Origin: Bacteroides sp. UBA939
GTDB taxonomy: Bacteria > Bacteroidota > Bacteroidia > Bacteroidales > Bacteroidaceae
DNA: 38,945 nucleotides
Direction of reading: 5' to 3'
Assembly (NCBI RefSeq): GCF_002293435.1
Contig: NZ_DBDF01000040.1
Span: forward strand, 186 to 39,130
Part shown: positions 25,784 to 34,548 of the stretch, one piece after another
Numbering within the stretch: the stretch's first letter is position 1
Layout of the letters: every line of letters starts with the position of its first letter
Notes under the pieces: generated by a model
What the model was told of the DNA's origin: nothing
Databases searched by the model: none
What the model saw: only the letters and a program-made list of their open reading frames with translations
Translations under genes and position numbers: made by a program

Positions 25784-25898
25784 ATAGGTTATATTATAAT
25801 AGGTTCATAAACAGAAATATAATATATGAAACCTGGAAAGCGATTGAACCTTCATAAGGAGTAAGCTATACAACAGATGGTTAAAAAAGACCTGTTCA

Positions 25899-25933
25899 TT
25901 TTGAAAGAATATCGTCGAGATACCCTATCTTTG
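25899..25933 (+). promoter_or_regulatory. promoter of the radical SAM gene
   Basis: TTTTG (25899-25903), a 22-nt spacer and TATCTTTG (25926-25933) fit the -33/-7 pattern. The start codon at 25960 is 26 nt after the -7 box. A 7-codon reading frame (25940-25963) begins 6 nt after the box and overlaps the real start as ATGA. Confidence 0.65.
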
Positions 25934-25959
25934 TACACTATGAAACAAAACTATCCGGC

Positions 25960-27597
25960 ATGAAAGTTCTATGGCTCGACTTGAATAGTTCTTACGCCCA
26001 TTCCTCACTGGCACTTCCTGCATTGCATGCACAAATAGCCGATGACACTTCCATAAAGTGGAATGTCGTATCAGCTACCATCAATGAAAATGCAGGCATG
26101 ATAGTGGATGAAATCTATCGTTGCCAGCCGGATATTCTTGCCGCTACCACCTGGTTATTCAATCACGAACAGTTGCTACATGTCATTTCAAGAGTAAAAG
26201 CACTGCTCCCTCAATGTTGTATTGCACTGGGCGGACCAGAATTTTTAGGAGATAACGAGTTCTTCCTGCGCAGTAACCCATTCGTCAATTGTGTGTTCAG
26301 GGGAGAAGGCGAAGAAATCTTCCCTGAATGGTTGATGCGTAAAGATACCCCCAATGATTGGGATACCATCCCCGGCTTGTGCTATCTCTCGGCAGACGGG
26401 CAATACAAGGATAACGACATAGCACGCGTGCTTAACTTCTCCAGCCTTATTCCACCCGAAAAGAGTATTTTTTTCAATTGGAGTAAGCCTTTCGTACAAC
26501 TGGAAACAACACGCGGATGCTTCAACACTTGTACATTCTGCGTCAGCGGTGGAGAAAAGCCTGTGCGTACATTGCCCATCGAAACTATCCGGGAACGACT
26601 GCAAATCATCCACCGGCATGGCATTAAGAACGTACGTGTACTCGACCGTACTTTTAATTACAACACTCACCGGGCAAAAGAATTACTGGAACTTTTCCTT
26701 GAATTTGCACCGGATATATGTTTCCATCTGGAAATACACCCTGCCCTGCTCTCCGAAGAATTACAAAAGGAATTGAAGCAATTGCCGGACGGGTTGTTAC
26801 ATCTGGAAGCGGGAATACAAAGTCTGCGTGAACCGGTACTCGAACAAAGCCGTCGGATGGGAAGACTGACAGACGCACTGGAAGGACTAAAGTTTCTGTG
26901 TTCCCTCCCTAATATGGAAACTCATGCCGATTTAATTGCCGGGCTTCCATTGTATCACCTTTCGGAAATATTTGAAGACATACGGATGTTGGCGGAATTC
27001 GGCGCAGGAGAAATCCAACTGGAATCCCTGAAACTGCTTCCCGGTACAGAGATGCGGAAAAGGGCGAAAGAACTGGGAATCCAATATTCTCCCCTTCCAC
27101 CTTACGAAGTACTGCAAACCCATGAAATCAGTGTCAGCGAACTGCAAACGGCACGACAACTCTCCCGCTTACTGGATGGGTTTTATAATACACACACTTG
27201 GCAATACGTAACCCGGAAACTGATTCTGGAACGTGAGGAATTCCTGTACAGATTCTTGGAACATCTCATACGGATAGGCTTAATAGATCAACCAATAAGT
27301 TTAGAAAGACGGGGGCTGATTCTTTATGAATTCTGCAAACAGCATTATCCGGAGTACCAATCAGAAGTCAGCATTGCATGGATAGAAGCCGGCATGTCAC
27401 TGAAAAAACTTCCGGCGGAGCGAGTAAGAACTAAACGGCAAACCCCTCCGGAGTCTTGGAAAGTACTGTACGGAGAGTATAGAGAGAGCCTCCGGCTCTG
27501 CTTCCTACCCACGGACGAAGAGAGCAATCATGGCTATTGGTTCGGTTTTGAATCGGAGATACAGAAAGTTGAGCCTGTATTCAAGGCCGAAAGCTAA
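25960..27597 (+). CDS. B12-binding-domain radical SAM protein (DUF4080)
   Basis: The N-terminal 150 residues resemble a cobalamin-binding Rossmann domain (MKVLWLDLNSSYAHSSLALP; GGPEFLGDNEFFL; FRGEGEEIFPEWL). The radical SAM core follows with a CxxxCxxC cluster motif, CFNTCTFC, at Cys187, Cys191 and Cys194. The C-terminal section, from about residue 400, matches the DUF4080 extension typical of Bacteroidetes and Clostridia. The protein has 545 residues. The substrate is unknown; relatives include methylases and other B12-linked radical enzymes. Cobalamin synthesis genes occur elsewhere in the window, but no direct link can be claimed. The pentapeptide gene starts 18 nt after the stop. Confidence 0.88.
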   Translation: MKVLWLDLNSSYAHSSLALPALHAQIADDTSIKWNVVSATINENAGMIVDEIYRCQPDILAATTWLFNHEQLLHVISRVKALLPQCCIALGGPEFLGDNEFFLRSNPFVNCVFRGEGEEIFPEWLMRKDTPNDWDTIPGLCYLSADGQYKDNDIARVLNFSSLIPPEKSIFFNWSKPFVQLETTRGCFNTCTFCVSGGEKPVRTLPIETIRERLQIIHRHGIKNVRVLDRTFNYNTHRAKELLELFLEFAPDICFHLEIHPALLSEELQKELKQLPDGLLHLEAGIQSLREPVLEQSRRMGRLTDALEGLKFLCSLPNMETHADLIAGLPLYHLSEIFEDIRMLAEFGAGEIQLESLKLLPGTEMRKRAKELGIQYSPLPPYEVLQTHEISVSELQTARQLSRLLDGFYNTHTWQYVTRKLILEREEFLYRFLEHLIRIGLIDQPISLERRGLILYEFCKQHYPEYQSEVSIAWIEAGMSLKKLPAERVRTKRQTPPESWKVLYGEYRESLRLCFLPTDEESNHGYWFGFESEIQKVEPVFKAES

Positions 27598-27615
27598 AAT
27601 TAAGAACGAATATAT

Positions 27616-28173
27616 ATGGAAGACAAAGTTATTGAAAAAGTAGATTTCACCAACGAAGAACTGGAAACAAACTATTACGAATGCACCTTCGATAAATGCA
27701 ATTTCTCAGGGAAAACCATTGGAAGAGTGATATTCGAAAGATGCACTTTCAAAGAGTGTAACCTTTCATTGGTTAAAGCCAGCAACACCTCCTGGCTGAA
27801 TGTCTTCTTCATTGATTGCAAAATGACAGGGATAAACTTCAGCCTCAGCAACCGCTTCGGCTTGTCAGTAGAGTTCCGCAACAGCATTCTTTCTTATGCC
27901 CTGTTCACTGAAATGAAGCTGAAAGACACTTGTTTCACTCGTTGCGATTTGCAAAATGCAGACTTCATGGAAACAGATCTTTCCGGTGTCAAGTTCACCG
28001 AATGCGATCTTGCCTACGCCTCCTTCCACCACACCAATCTGGAAAAAGCTGATTTCTCCACCGCCCGCAACTATGCCCTGAATCCCGTAGCCAACCGCCT
28101 GAGAAAAGCCAAGTTTTCACGATACGGTCTGGAAGGACTACTTACAGGGTTGGGAATAGAAATTGTTGATTAA
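27616..28173 (+). CDS. pentapeptide-repeat protein
   Basis: Repeating A(D/N)(L/F)xx-like fives run through most of the 185 residues, for example LQNADFMETDLSGVKFTECD and YASFHHTNLEKADFS. This predicts a right-handed quadrilateral beta-helix. The C-terminal segment NPVANRLRKAKFSRYGLEGLLTGLGIEI resembles the capping tail of Qnr-like proteins, some of which mimic DNA and protect gyrase. That likeness is suggestive only, and many chromosomal members have no known role. It is 18 nt after the radical SAM gene, so probably in the same transcript. Confidence 0.88.
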   Translation: MEDKVIEKVDFTNEELETNYYECTFDKCNFSGKTIGRVIFERCTFKECNLSLVKASNTSWLNVFFIDCKMTGINFSLSNRFGLSVEFRNSILSYALFTEMKLKDTCFTRCDLQNADFMETDLSGVKFTECDLAYASFHHTNLEKADFSTARNYALNPVANRLRKAKFSRYGLEGLLTGLGIEIVD

Positions 28174-28270
28174 CCATTGCACTGCAATAGACACATTGAC
28201 CTGTAATTCTACAAAACGATTGGCAGAATAATGTGATAATTTAGCAGTAAGAAGACAAGAGTACGAATAA

Positions 28271-29578
28271 TCACAAACGTATCTGTTTCATCTCCAGATA
28301 CTTATTAATAACACCTATCGAAAGATTTTCGGGTGTAGTCAATAAAGAGTAGATACCATGCTGCTTCAATGCGGAGACAATCAGCCGTTTCTCAAAAGCG
28401 AACTTCTCGGCAATGACATGACGATAATAACCCTCCGTGTCCTTTGCAGGGGTAGCAATATATTCTTTCAGGTCGGCATCCTCAAAAAAGACCACGAGCA
28501 AGCGGTGGCGTTGATTCAATTGTTGCAGATAAGTCAACTGCCGGTTCATGCTGTCCATACCGGAGAAATTGGTGTATAAAACCAGGAAGCTACGTTTATG
28601 AATGTTTTTATTCAGATGTACGTACAGAGAAGAGAAATCGGTTTCGCCAAAAGTTGTCTGCTGGGCATAAAGGTTTTCAAGTAAGATTTGCATGTGCCCG
28701 GGTTGTCTGGAAGCCGGAATAAATGTGTCGAAACGTTCGTTGAAAGTTACGAGGCCCGCCTTATCTTCTTTGCGCATGGCAACATAAGAAAGAACCAGCG
28801 AAGCATTTATCGCATAATCCAGCAAAGTCATTCCACGGAAAGCCTGCTGCATAATTCGCCCTTTATCTATGACACTGTAAATTTGCTGGGAACGCTCGTC
28901 CTGATATACATTTACCATGAGTTCATGTCGCCTGGCACTTGCTTTCCAGTTAATCGTACGGTAATCGTCCCCTTTCACATATTCCTTTATTTGTTCAAAT
29001 TCCGTATGGTGTCCTACCCTGCGAATACGTTTTATACCTAATTCCTTAAGATTATCGCTCATAGCCAATAATTCATATCGATGCAGCATCAGATAAGAAG
29101 GATATACTTTCACATCCAAAGCATCTCCGCAGGTATAACGCCGGGAAAACAATCCTATCCTGCCGAAAACAAACACACGGATTCGCCCGAAACCGTAGAC
29201 ACCACGGCGTGTAGGACACAAATGGTAACTAATCGTTTTGCCTTCATTAGACTGCAAACTCATCCGGAAGTTGATGTCCCGCCGCTGAAAGACGAAAGGT
29301 ATTTCATCAATTACTTCCACGGAGACAGGATGCGGATAACTGCTCTCCACCCGAATCTTCACCGCATTTTCATCTCCATTGGAGAAACGGGAAGCACATT
29401 GACGAAATGCCTGAATTCCACGAATACGATAAAGCATATATATATCTGCCAATACCGACAGAAACAAGATAAACAGTGCCCACTGACCGAGAATGAAACA
29501 CGGTTCAAAAACATATCCGCTACCCAGCAACAGGATAATCAGAATAAGGATGATATAGAAACGTCGGGTTAAATACAA
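28271..29578 (-). CDS. DUF58 domain protein (vWA-like, membrane anchored)
   Basis: Two N-terminal membrane segments (about residues 8-26 and 29-50) are followed by a beta-rich region and the DUF58 signature DYRTINWKASARRHELMVN at about 205-222. The following strand would hold the von Willebrand A metal site. Here it reads SVIDKGR, so the usual DxSxS serines are replaced, which I recall as common in Bacteroidetes members. It has 435 residues. It is the last gene of the minus-strand cluster that starts at 34448, 82 nt after the MoxR gene. MoxR ATPases and DUF58/vWA proteins usually act together as chaperone-like pairs. Confidence 0.9.
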   Translation of the reverse strand: MYLTRRFYIILILIILLLGSGYVFEPCFILGQWALFILFLSVLADIYMLYRIRGIQAFRQCASRFSNGDENAVKIRVESSYPHPVSVEVIDEIPFVFQRRDINFRMSLQSNEGKTISYHLCPTRRGVYGFGRIRVFVFGRIGLFSRRYTCGDALDVKVYPSYLMLHRYELLAMSDNLKELGIKRIRRVGHHTEFEQIKEYVKGDDYRTINWKASARRHELMVNVYQDERSQQIYSVIDKGRIMQQAFRGMTLLDYAINASLVLSYVAMRKEDKAGLVTFNERFDTFIPASRQPGHMQILLENLYAQQTTFGETDFSSLYVHLNKNIHKRSFLVLYTNFSGMDSMNRQLTYLQQLNQRHRLLVVFFEDADLKEYIATPAKDTEGYYRHVIAEKFAFEKRLIVSALKQHGIYSLLTTPENLSIGVINKYLEMKQIRL

Positions 29579-29660
29579 ACCAATTGTGAGTTATAAATTA
29601 CACTACTAAATTAAGATCTATCTGATAAGTATGAGTTAACAATCAGCCATGAATGACCTT

Positions 29661-30635
29661 CTATTTCGGAACTTCAACCTTATCAATCAGTCGTTGCGTC
29701 ACTTTCACCGGAGAATATCCTTCCATTTCAGCTTCAGCAGTCAGGATAAGGCGATGTTGAAGCACATAAGGAGCAACAAACTTTATATCTTCCGGCGTCA
29801 CAAAGTCGCGTCCCTGCAAAAGCGCATAAGCCTTTGAAGTCTGTAACATCGCTACAGATGCACGTGGAGAAGCACCCAGATATACGGCTTTGCTTGTACG
29901 CGTCTGTTGCACAATCAAGGCTATATATTGAAGCAATGTACGGTCTACAAATACCTGATTCATCAGGCTACGGAGTGACAAAAGTTCTTCTTTGGTAATG
30001 GAAGGGGTCATATTCTCCAATTTCACCAATGAAGCATTCGTATGGTGACGCTCCAGGATATTCACTTCTTCGTCCAACGACGGATAATTCATGGTTATTT
30101 TCATCAGAAAGCGGTCCAGTTGGGCTTCCGGCAATTTATAAGTACCTTCTTGCTCCACCGGGTTTTGGGTAGCCAGAATCGTATAAAGTTCTCCCATAGG
30201 GTATGTTGTACCGTCAATGCTGACTTGGCGTTCTTCCATGACTTCAAATAAGGCAGCCTGTGTTTTGGCAGGAGCACGGTTTATCTCGTCCACCAATACA
30301 ATGTCTGCAAAGATTGGTCCCCGGTGAAAATCAAATTCATTGGTTTTCATGTTGAATACCGTCGTGCCCAGCACATCACTCGGCATCAGGTCAGGAGTAA
30401 ACTGAATGCGGCTGAAGCCCGCATCGACCAGACGGGCAACCAGACGCGCCAATAATGTTTTCGCCACTCCCGGCACTCCTTCTATCAAGACATGTCCGTT
30501 CGCCAAAATAGAGGTCAGCACTAAATCAACCGCCTGTTCCTGCCCTACAATAACAGAAGCAATTCGGTCTTTCAGTTCCTGTATCTTCTCGGAAAAGAGG
30601 GTCAAATCTACCCGTTTTTCTGTACTTTCTTCCAT
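29661..30635 (-). CDS. MoxR family AAA+ ATPase
   Basis: This cytoplasmic AAA+ ATPase has Walker A GVPGVAKT (53-60), Walker B IVLVDEINRAP (112-122), sensor 1 ILATQNPVEQEGTYKLPEAQLDRF near 155-178, and a lid domain with PRASVAMLQTSKAYALLQGRDFVTPEDI near 260-287. It has 324 residues. MoxR proteins are thought to assist maturation or metal insertion of partner proteins, often vWA-domain proteins such as the adjacent DUF58 gene product. It starts 11 nt after the DUF4350 gene stop and is part of one operon. Confidence 0.95.
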   Translation of the reverse strand: MEESTEKRVDLTLFSEKIQELKDRIASVIVGQEQAVDLVLTSILANGHVLIEGVPGVAKTLLARLVARLVDAGFSRIQFTPDLMPSDVLGTTVFNMKTNEFDFHRGPIFADIVLVDEINRAPAKTQAALFEVMEERQVSIDGTTYPMGELYTILATQNPVEQEGTYKLPEAQLDRFLMKITMNYPSLDEEVNILERHHTNASLVKLENMTPSITKEELLSLRSLMNQVFVDRTLLQYIALIVQQTRTSKAVYLGASPRASVAMLQTSKAYALLQGRDFVTPEDIKFVAPYVLQHRLILTAEAEMEGYSPVKVTQRLIDKVEVPK

Positions 30636-30646
30636 AAATTCATTCT

Positions 30647-31906
30647 TTATATATGATCGATTATTTCATTCATCTTATCAATAAGATATTTCATCTGCTC
30701 CGTCGTGATGGTACGTCCGCCATAAATCACCGGTCTGATTTCGCGGATAAGCCCACTGATTTCGTCTACACCCATACCGGTCTTACGGGCAATCCTGTCG
30801 AAAGAATGTTCGTCATCCGCAACTTCTTCCACATCTACCTGTATTTCCCTTCTCAACACTTCCGCAAAGTAAATATACTTTTTGCGAACCAGGTGGGCGT
30901 GATCTTTCTTTTGGAAATAAAGCGTACCTATCAATTCGGTGAACTCCAAAGATTTATTTTCCGGTTTACGAATAACGGGTATCGCACGCTGCTTTCTCCG
31001 CACCGTAAACAACATAAAAAGTATGACCCCAAACATTGTCAGGTACAATGCCCAGCGCAACGGTTTATGCAAAAGGAAATATCGGAAAGGAGACATCTGC
31101 GATTGCGCCGCCTCCTTCACATAACCCTCGGTACGGACAATAGGAAGTTCCCCCATTTGGGATAACAAGCGGAAAATGTAGGTTGCATTTTTCCCATCCA
31201 GTACTCCATAGTTTGTGAAAAGCAAAGGGGTGGAAACCAGAATGATCTCCCCTTTTCCCCATTGATATGACATAGCAACCGGAACGCGGCTGACGGTATC
31301 CACTACAACAGAATCGTCTTCGGAGTATTGGTCCACAATCGTTTTTTCCGCCAATACCTTTACAGGCAATGAATCAGACGAAAAGTCAGAAGCAACCAAT
31401 TGGGGATAAAAATAAAAAGTTTGCCGGGGATAGACAGCCGAGTCTCCCACCCAGCACAAACTGTCTTTCGAAAACAATGAGGTTGCATACTTTTTCAAGA
31501 CCATCGGATTAAAATAAGAAGAGTAACTCCCGAATCCCAATGTATCTTTCAGTGTTCTACTAAATTGGGTGCTCACTAACATTATCTTATTCCCTCTCTC
31601 CGCCATTTTCAACAAAGCGTCCACATGTATATTCTCCAGAACCAGACTATTTCCAACAAGCAGTATTCCACGGCAAGATACTGTGTCTTCTTGTTCCAAC
31701 TGATAGAAAGTTTTTCCGGATAATGAATAACCATTAGGTAATGACACAGACAACAAGCTGTCAAAAACAGCACATCCGAAAGGCTGTGTATCATAATGGC
31801 TAAAGGTAGGAGTCCATACAAACTTCTTCGGCAACCGATATTTTACGGCAAACATAAGAATCAGAAAGGCAATAATACTTATTATAAACCAATGACTTCC
31901 TTTCAT
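30647..31906 (-). CDS. DUF4350 domain membrane protein
   Basis: An N-terminal membrane helix (about residues 6-22) anchors a large extracytoplasmic domain of DUF4350 type. PFGCAVFDSLLSVSLP near 43 and LVGNSLVLENIHVDALLKMAERGNKIMLV near 82-110 are typical. A second helix near 288-307 (ALYLTMFGVILFMLFTV) is followed by a basic cytoplasmic tail of about 110 residues. It has 419 residues. Its start overlaps the stop of the upstream DUF4129 gene by 4 nt (ATGA), a strong sign of translational coupling. The function is unknown. Confidence 0.85.
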   Translation of the reverse strand: MKGSHWFIISIIAFLILMFAVKYRLPKKFVWTPTFSHYDTQPFGCAVFDSLLSVSLPNGYSLSGKTFYQLEQEDTVSCRGILLVGNSLVLENIHVDALLKMAERGNKIMLVSTQFSRTLKDTLGFGSYSSYFNPMVLKKYATSLFSKDSLCWVGDSAVYPRQTFYFYPQLVASDFSSDSLPVKVLAEKTIVDQYSEDDSVVVDTVSRVPVAMSYQWGKGEIILVSTPLLFTNYGVLDGKNATYIFRLLSQMGELPIVRTEGYVKEAAQSQMSPFRYFLLHKPLRWALYLTMFGVILFMLFTVRRKQRAIPVIRKPENKSLEFTELIGTLYFQKKDHAHLVRKKYIYFAEVLRREIQVDVEEVADDEHSFDRIARKTGMGVDEISGLIREIRPVIYGGRTITTEQMKYLIDKMNEIIDHI

Positions 31907-32517
31907 ATCACGCCTCCTTTCTTTACCTCATCCTGCAAAGACTGCATGGTATGAAACAGGGATTCCGTTGCTTCAAAGTTTCCATAACGCACTCTCAGAA
32001 AATGATGTGTCAATTGCCTGAAAGCAGGCATTCGCACTTCATAGATGTATTGAGTCGGCGTTTTATAAAGCTGCCAGTCAATGCGCGCTTCATCACTGAG
32101 TTGCTTCAATGTCTGCAAGTACAGCAACCGCACCGCCTCCCTATAGTCCTGACGGGCAAGCGCATCAGCAATACCTTTTGCAAAATCCACTCCGTAAATG
32201 GTATCCTTTTCTACCGTATAGGGCAAAGCGTTTTTGCGGGAATGAACGAATAAGCCCGGATGCTTTTTATAAATAAACCAACCTATCAGAATCAGGATAA
32301 CAACGGCAATACATATAAGAATAAGATCCGAATACTGTTCCGCAAAGCTGCTACCGAATATTTTTTGCAGGACTTCTCCGAACCATTTGTTGAACCACTT
32401 CAATATATTGATATCAGGAGCCATCAACTCACGGTTGTAATTATATGCCGAATCGGACTGCCATGCAGCAATCTGCGCAGTATCACAAACCAATGTATCA
32501 GCCGGAGAAGTTATCAT
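31903..32517 (-). CDS. DUF4129 domain protein
   Basis: A 204-residue protein with one membrane helix near residues 64-82 (DLILICIAVVILILIGWFIY). The C-terminal DUF4129 domain is ARQDYREAVRLLYLQTLKQLSDEARIDWQLYKTPTQYIYEV, from about 117 onward. DUF4129 proteins are found next to MoxR/DUF58 and transglutaminase-type genes, and their role is unknown. It lies 40 nt downstream of the polytopic membrane gene and overlaps the DUF4350 gene. Confidence 0.85.
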   Translation of the reverse strand: MITSPADTLVCDTAQIAAWQSDSAYNYNRELMAPDINILKWFNKWFGEVLQKIFGSSFAEQYSDLILICIAVVILILIGWFIYKKHPGLFVHSRKNALPYTVEKDTIYGVDFAKGIADALARQDYREAVRLLYLQTLKQLSDEARIDWQLYKTPTQYIYEVRMPAFRQLTHHFLRVRYGNFEATESLFHTMQSLQDEVKKGGVI

Positions 32518-32557
32518 TTACAGCAAGTATATTTTCTTAGAAGAAACTGTTTGATTT

Positions 32558-33505
32558 TTATAGCTTATCGAAGTTATCAATATCGCTTTCCACCATTACA
32601 TTATCAAGCTTTTCCGAAGCATGCCCATACTGATAAGCCAATCCTACATACACGAAAATCATGGAAAGATACACACTGAATGCCTGAATGATAGCCAACA
32701 AATATGTTGCAAAGCTATATCCGAATGATACGGTGGCTTCACTTCCTCCACTGTCTGCAAATATAGCTTTCACCATTGTTACGATACGCCAAGGCATTAA
32801 TGAAACCCCAGCCAATATACCGCCAATAAGTCCCATAAGGAGATAAATAAGGAAAACACCTCCCCATGTGGCAAAGCCCAACCGGAAAGCCTTTTTAAAA
32901 GCATCGTAAACAGTGATATCCTCAAATAGATATACAGGTGCCCAAAGAAGAAGCGGTATAATGCAAGCTATAAAAAGCAGAATAATAAAAAATAATACAA
33001 CAGAAGATAATGTAGCAGAAGGTAATGCAACAACGGCTAAAGCCACTATGACAAACATCACCAACATCAGCAAAAGCAGCGTAAAAAGGAATAACACAAA
33101 CATTCTCTTTACGTTACGGAGCAACAAAGGTCTTAACATGCCCAGTGTTATACCTTGTAAGCGTTCTTCCCGTTCATTATAAGTCCGGATTAGCGCGTAC
33201 ACCAAGGAAGCCAGTAATACACTTCCTACTATTACACAGAGCATATATAAACCATAATAACCCCAAAACGACATCATGAGATTCACCTCAGTGGGCATAA
33301 CACTACTATTCATATCGGACATTTCCATCATGCCCGATAGCCCATTCAAGCCCAATGCCTGAATAAGACATAGGGGTAAAAGCAGATAAGTCGTATATTT
33401 CAGCAACAGTTTCCAATGTTCCTTTATAAAATCAAAAGATGCGCTGAACTTCTCACCGAACGAGCGTTTAACATACATCCCAATCTTAGGCTTTTGCGTT
33501 TCCAT
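32558..33505 (-). CDS. polytopic membrane protein of the MoxR-DUF58 cluster
   Basis: A 315-residue inner-membrane protein with about six hydrophobic segments, beginning METQKPKIGMYVKRSFGEKF and ending in an acidic tail. No catalytic motif is visible. I place the start at 33505; an in-frame ATG at 33553 would add 16 hydrophobic residues and deepen the overlap with the SpoIIM gene. From 33505 the overlap is 20 nt, consistent with coupled translation. The specific family is not certain. Similar proteins occupy this slot in Bacteroidetes clusters. Confidence 0.8.
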   Translation of the reverse strand: METQKPKIGMYVKRSFGEKFSASFDFIKEHWKLLLKYTTYLLLPLCLIQALGLNGLSGMMEMSDMNSSVMPTEVNLMMSFWGYYGLYMLCVIVGSVLLASLVYALIRTYNEREERLQGITLGMLRPLLLRNVKRMFVLFLFTLLLLMLVMFVIVALAVVALPSATLSSVVLFFIILLFIACIIPLLLWAPVYLFEDITVYDAFKKAFRLGFATWGGVFLIYLLMGLIGGILAGVSLMPWRIVTMVKAIFADSGGSEATVSFGYSFATYLLAIIQAFSVYLSMIFVYVGLAYQYGHASEKLDNVMVESDIDNFDKL

Positions 33506-34448
33506 ATTGTTTTTTATTAGGTAAATAAATATAGTAAAATAGAATAAATGCAAGCGAAATCAAGATAAGACCAAGCCTCAACATGTCCGGCAAGTCGGTG
33601 TGACGGGTGATAAAACCTTCAATAAATCCCGCCATAATGAATATAGGGATTGTACCTATCACTATTTTCAATCCTTTCTTCGCTCCCCGCTTGAAAGACT
33701 CCAACCTTGAATACGTTCCGGGGAATAGCCATCCATTACCCAAAGCCAATCCGGCAGCGCCGGCTACAATAAGAACCCAGATCTCGAGCGTTCCATGTAA
33801 CCAGATAGTAAGCATGGATTCCCGGAGTAAATCGTGTTGGTAAAAAAAGGTCTGAAACGCTCCTAACATAATTCCATTATGGAGAAGCACGTATCCCGTA
33901 CCAAAACCGGTAAACAATCCCATGATAAAGCAATTAAAAGAAACCAGAATGTTGTTCAGCGTGATTTGCAGAAACATCGGGATTTCGGAAGAGCTGTTAT
34001 ACACTGCCATAGGTTCACCGTTAGCAATGTTATTCAAAGTCATGTCTACATAGGCATTTCCCATAATCTGGCGAACATAATCAGGATCACCGACAGCAGA
34101 TATCACTCCAATGAATACACTGACAGCGAATATTATAAATGAAGCCAGCAATTCACGACGTGCGCTATGCATTACCTGGGGAATCTCCTGTGTCCAGTAA
34201 GTGAGAATCCTTGTCCATTTTTCACGTTTACTCCGGTAGATTTTATGATGAAGCGCTGAAGAGAGTTTATTCAAATAAATGGTAATACGGGAAAGTGGAA
34301 AATGTGTTTGCGCAAATGCCAAGTCAGCTGTAAGATCCGTATATACGTCGGCAAGCCGGTCGGGTGACAACGTTATTGCCTGCCCCACCATCTTCTCAAC
34401 TTCCTTCCATTTTTCAATATTCCGACGAATAAACGTTACTTCTTTCAT
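33486..34448 (-). CDS. stage II sporulation protein M (SpoIIM) family membrane protein
   Basis: This 320-residue membrane protein has a soluble N-terminal helical part (FIRRNIEKWKEVEKMV) and a SpoIIM-type membrane domain with segments near 105-120, 165-195, 215-235, 255-275 and 290-310. The HGTLEIWVLIVAGAAGLALG block is characteristic. Bacteroidetes do not sporulate; in this family the domain occurs with RDD, DUF4129 and MoxR genes in membrane clusters of unknown role. It is the first gene of the minus-strand operon, with a promoter at 34498-34491. Confidence 0.88.
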   Translation of the reverse strand: MKEVTFIRRNIEKWKEVEKMVGQAITLSPDRLADVYTDLTADLAFAQTHFPLSRITIYLNKLSSALHHKIYRSKREKWTRILTYWTQEIPQVMHSARRELLASFIIFAVSVFIGVISAVGDPDYVRQIMGNAYVDMTLNNIANGEPMAVYNSSSEIPMFLQITLNNILVSFNCFIMGLFTGFGTGYVLLHNGIMLGAFQTFFYQHDLLRESMLTIWLHGTLEIWVLIVAGAAGLALGNGWLFPGTYSRLESFKRGAKKGLKIVIGTIPIFIMAGFIEGFITRHTDLPDMLRLGLILISLAFILFYYIYLPNKKQYGNAKA

Positions 34449-34490
34449 ATTTTCTAAAGACTTTGAATAAGTTTAATTCGAAATCGCAAG

Positions 34491-34522
34491 CAAAAGTAGA
34501 AGAATAATGATATATTTGCAAC
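34491..34522 (-). promoter_or_regulatory. promoter of the SpoIIM-MoxR-DUF58 operon
   Basis: On the minus strand GTTG (34522-34519) is followed after 20 nt by TACTTTTG (34498-34491), matching TAnnTTTG. Transcription would start near 34485, about 35 nt before the SpoIIM start. Confidence 0.6.
34511..34518 (+). promoter_or_regulatory. -7 box of the RDD gene
   Basis: TATATTTG matches the consensus and overlaps the spacer of the opposing promoter. It also overlaps the upstream in-frame ATG at 34507, ruling that codon out as the start for transcripts from here. Confidence 0.55.
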
Positions 34523-34548
34523 GAAACTCTGAAAAGATTTTATTTAAA

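Noticed and set aside
25940..25963. Seven-codon upstream reading frame overlapping the radical SAM start
   Set aside because: It is too short to judge, with no conservation data. It may be chance, so it is noted only in the promoter entry.
28174..28270. Small hairpin ATTGCA-C-TGCAAT between the pentapeptide and DUF58 genes
   Set aside because: The loop is too short to fold as written and there is no T-tract. I see nothing firm in this gap.
34507..34548. Earlier ATG for the RDD protein
   Set aside because: It overlaps the -7 promoter box at 34511-34518, so it cannot be in a transcript made from there.
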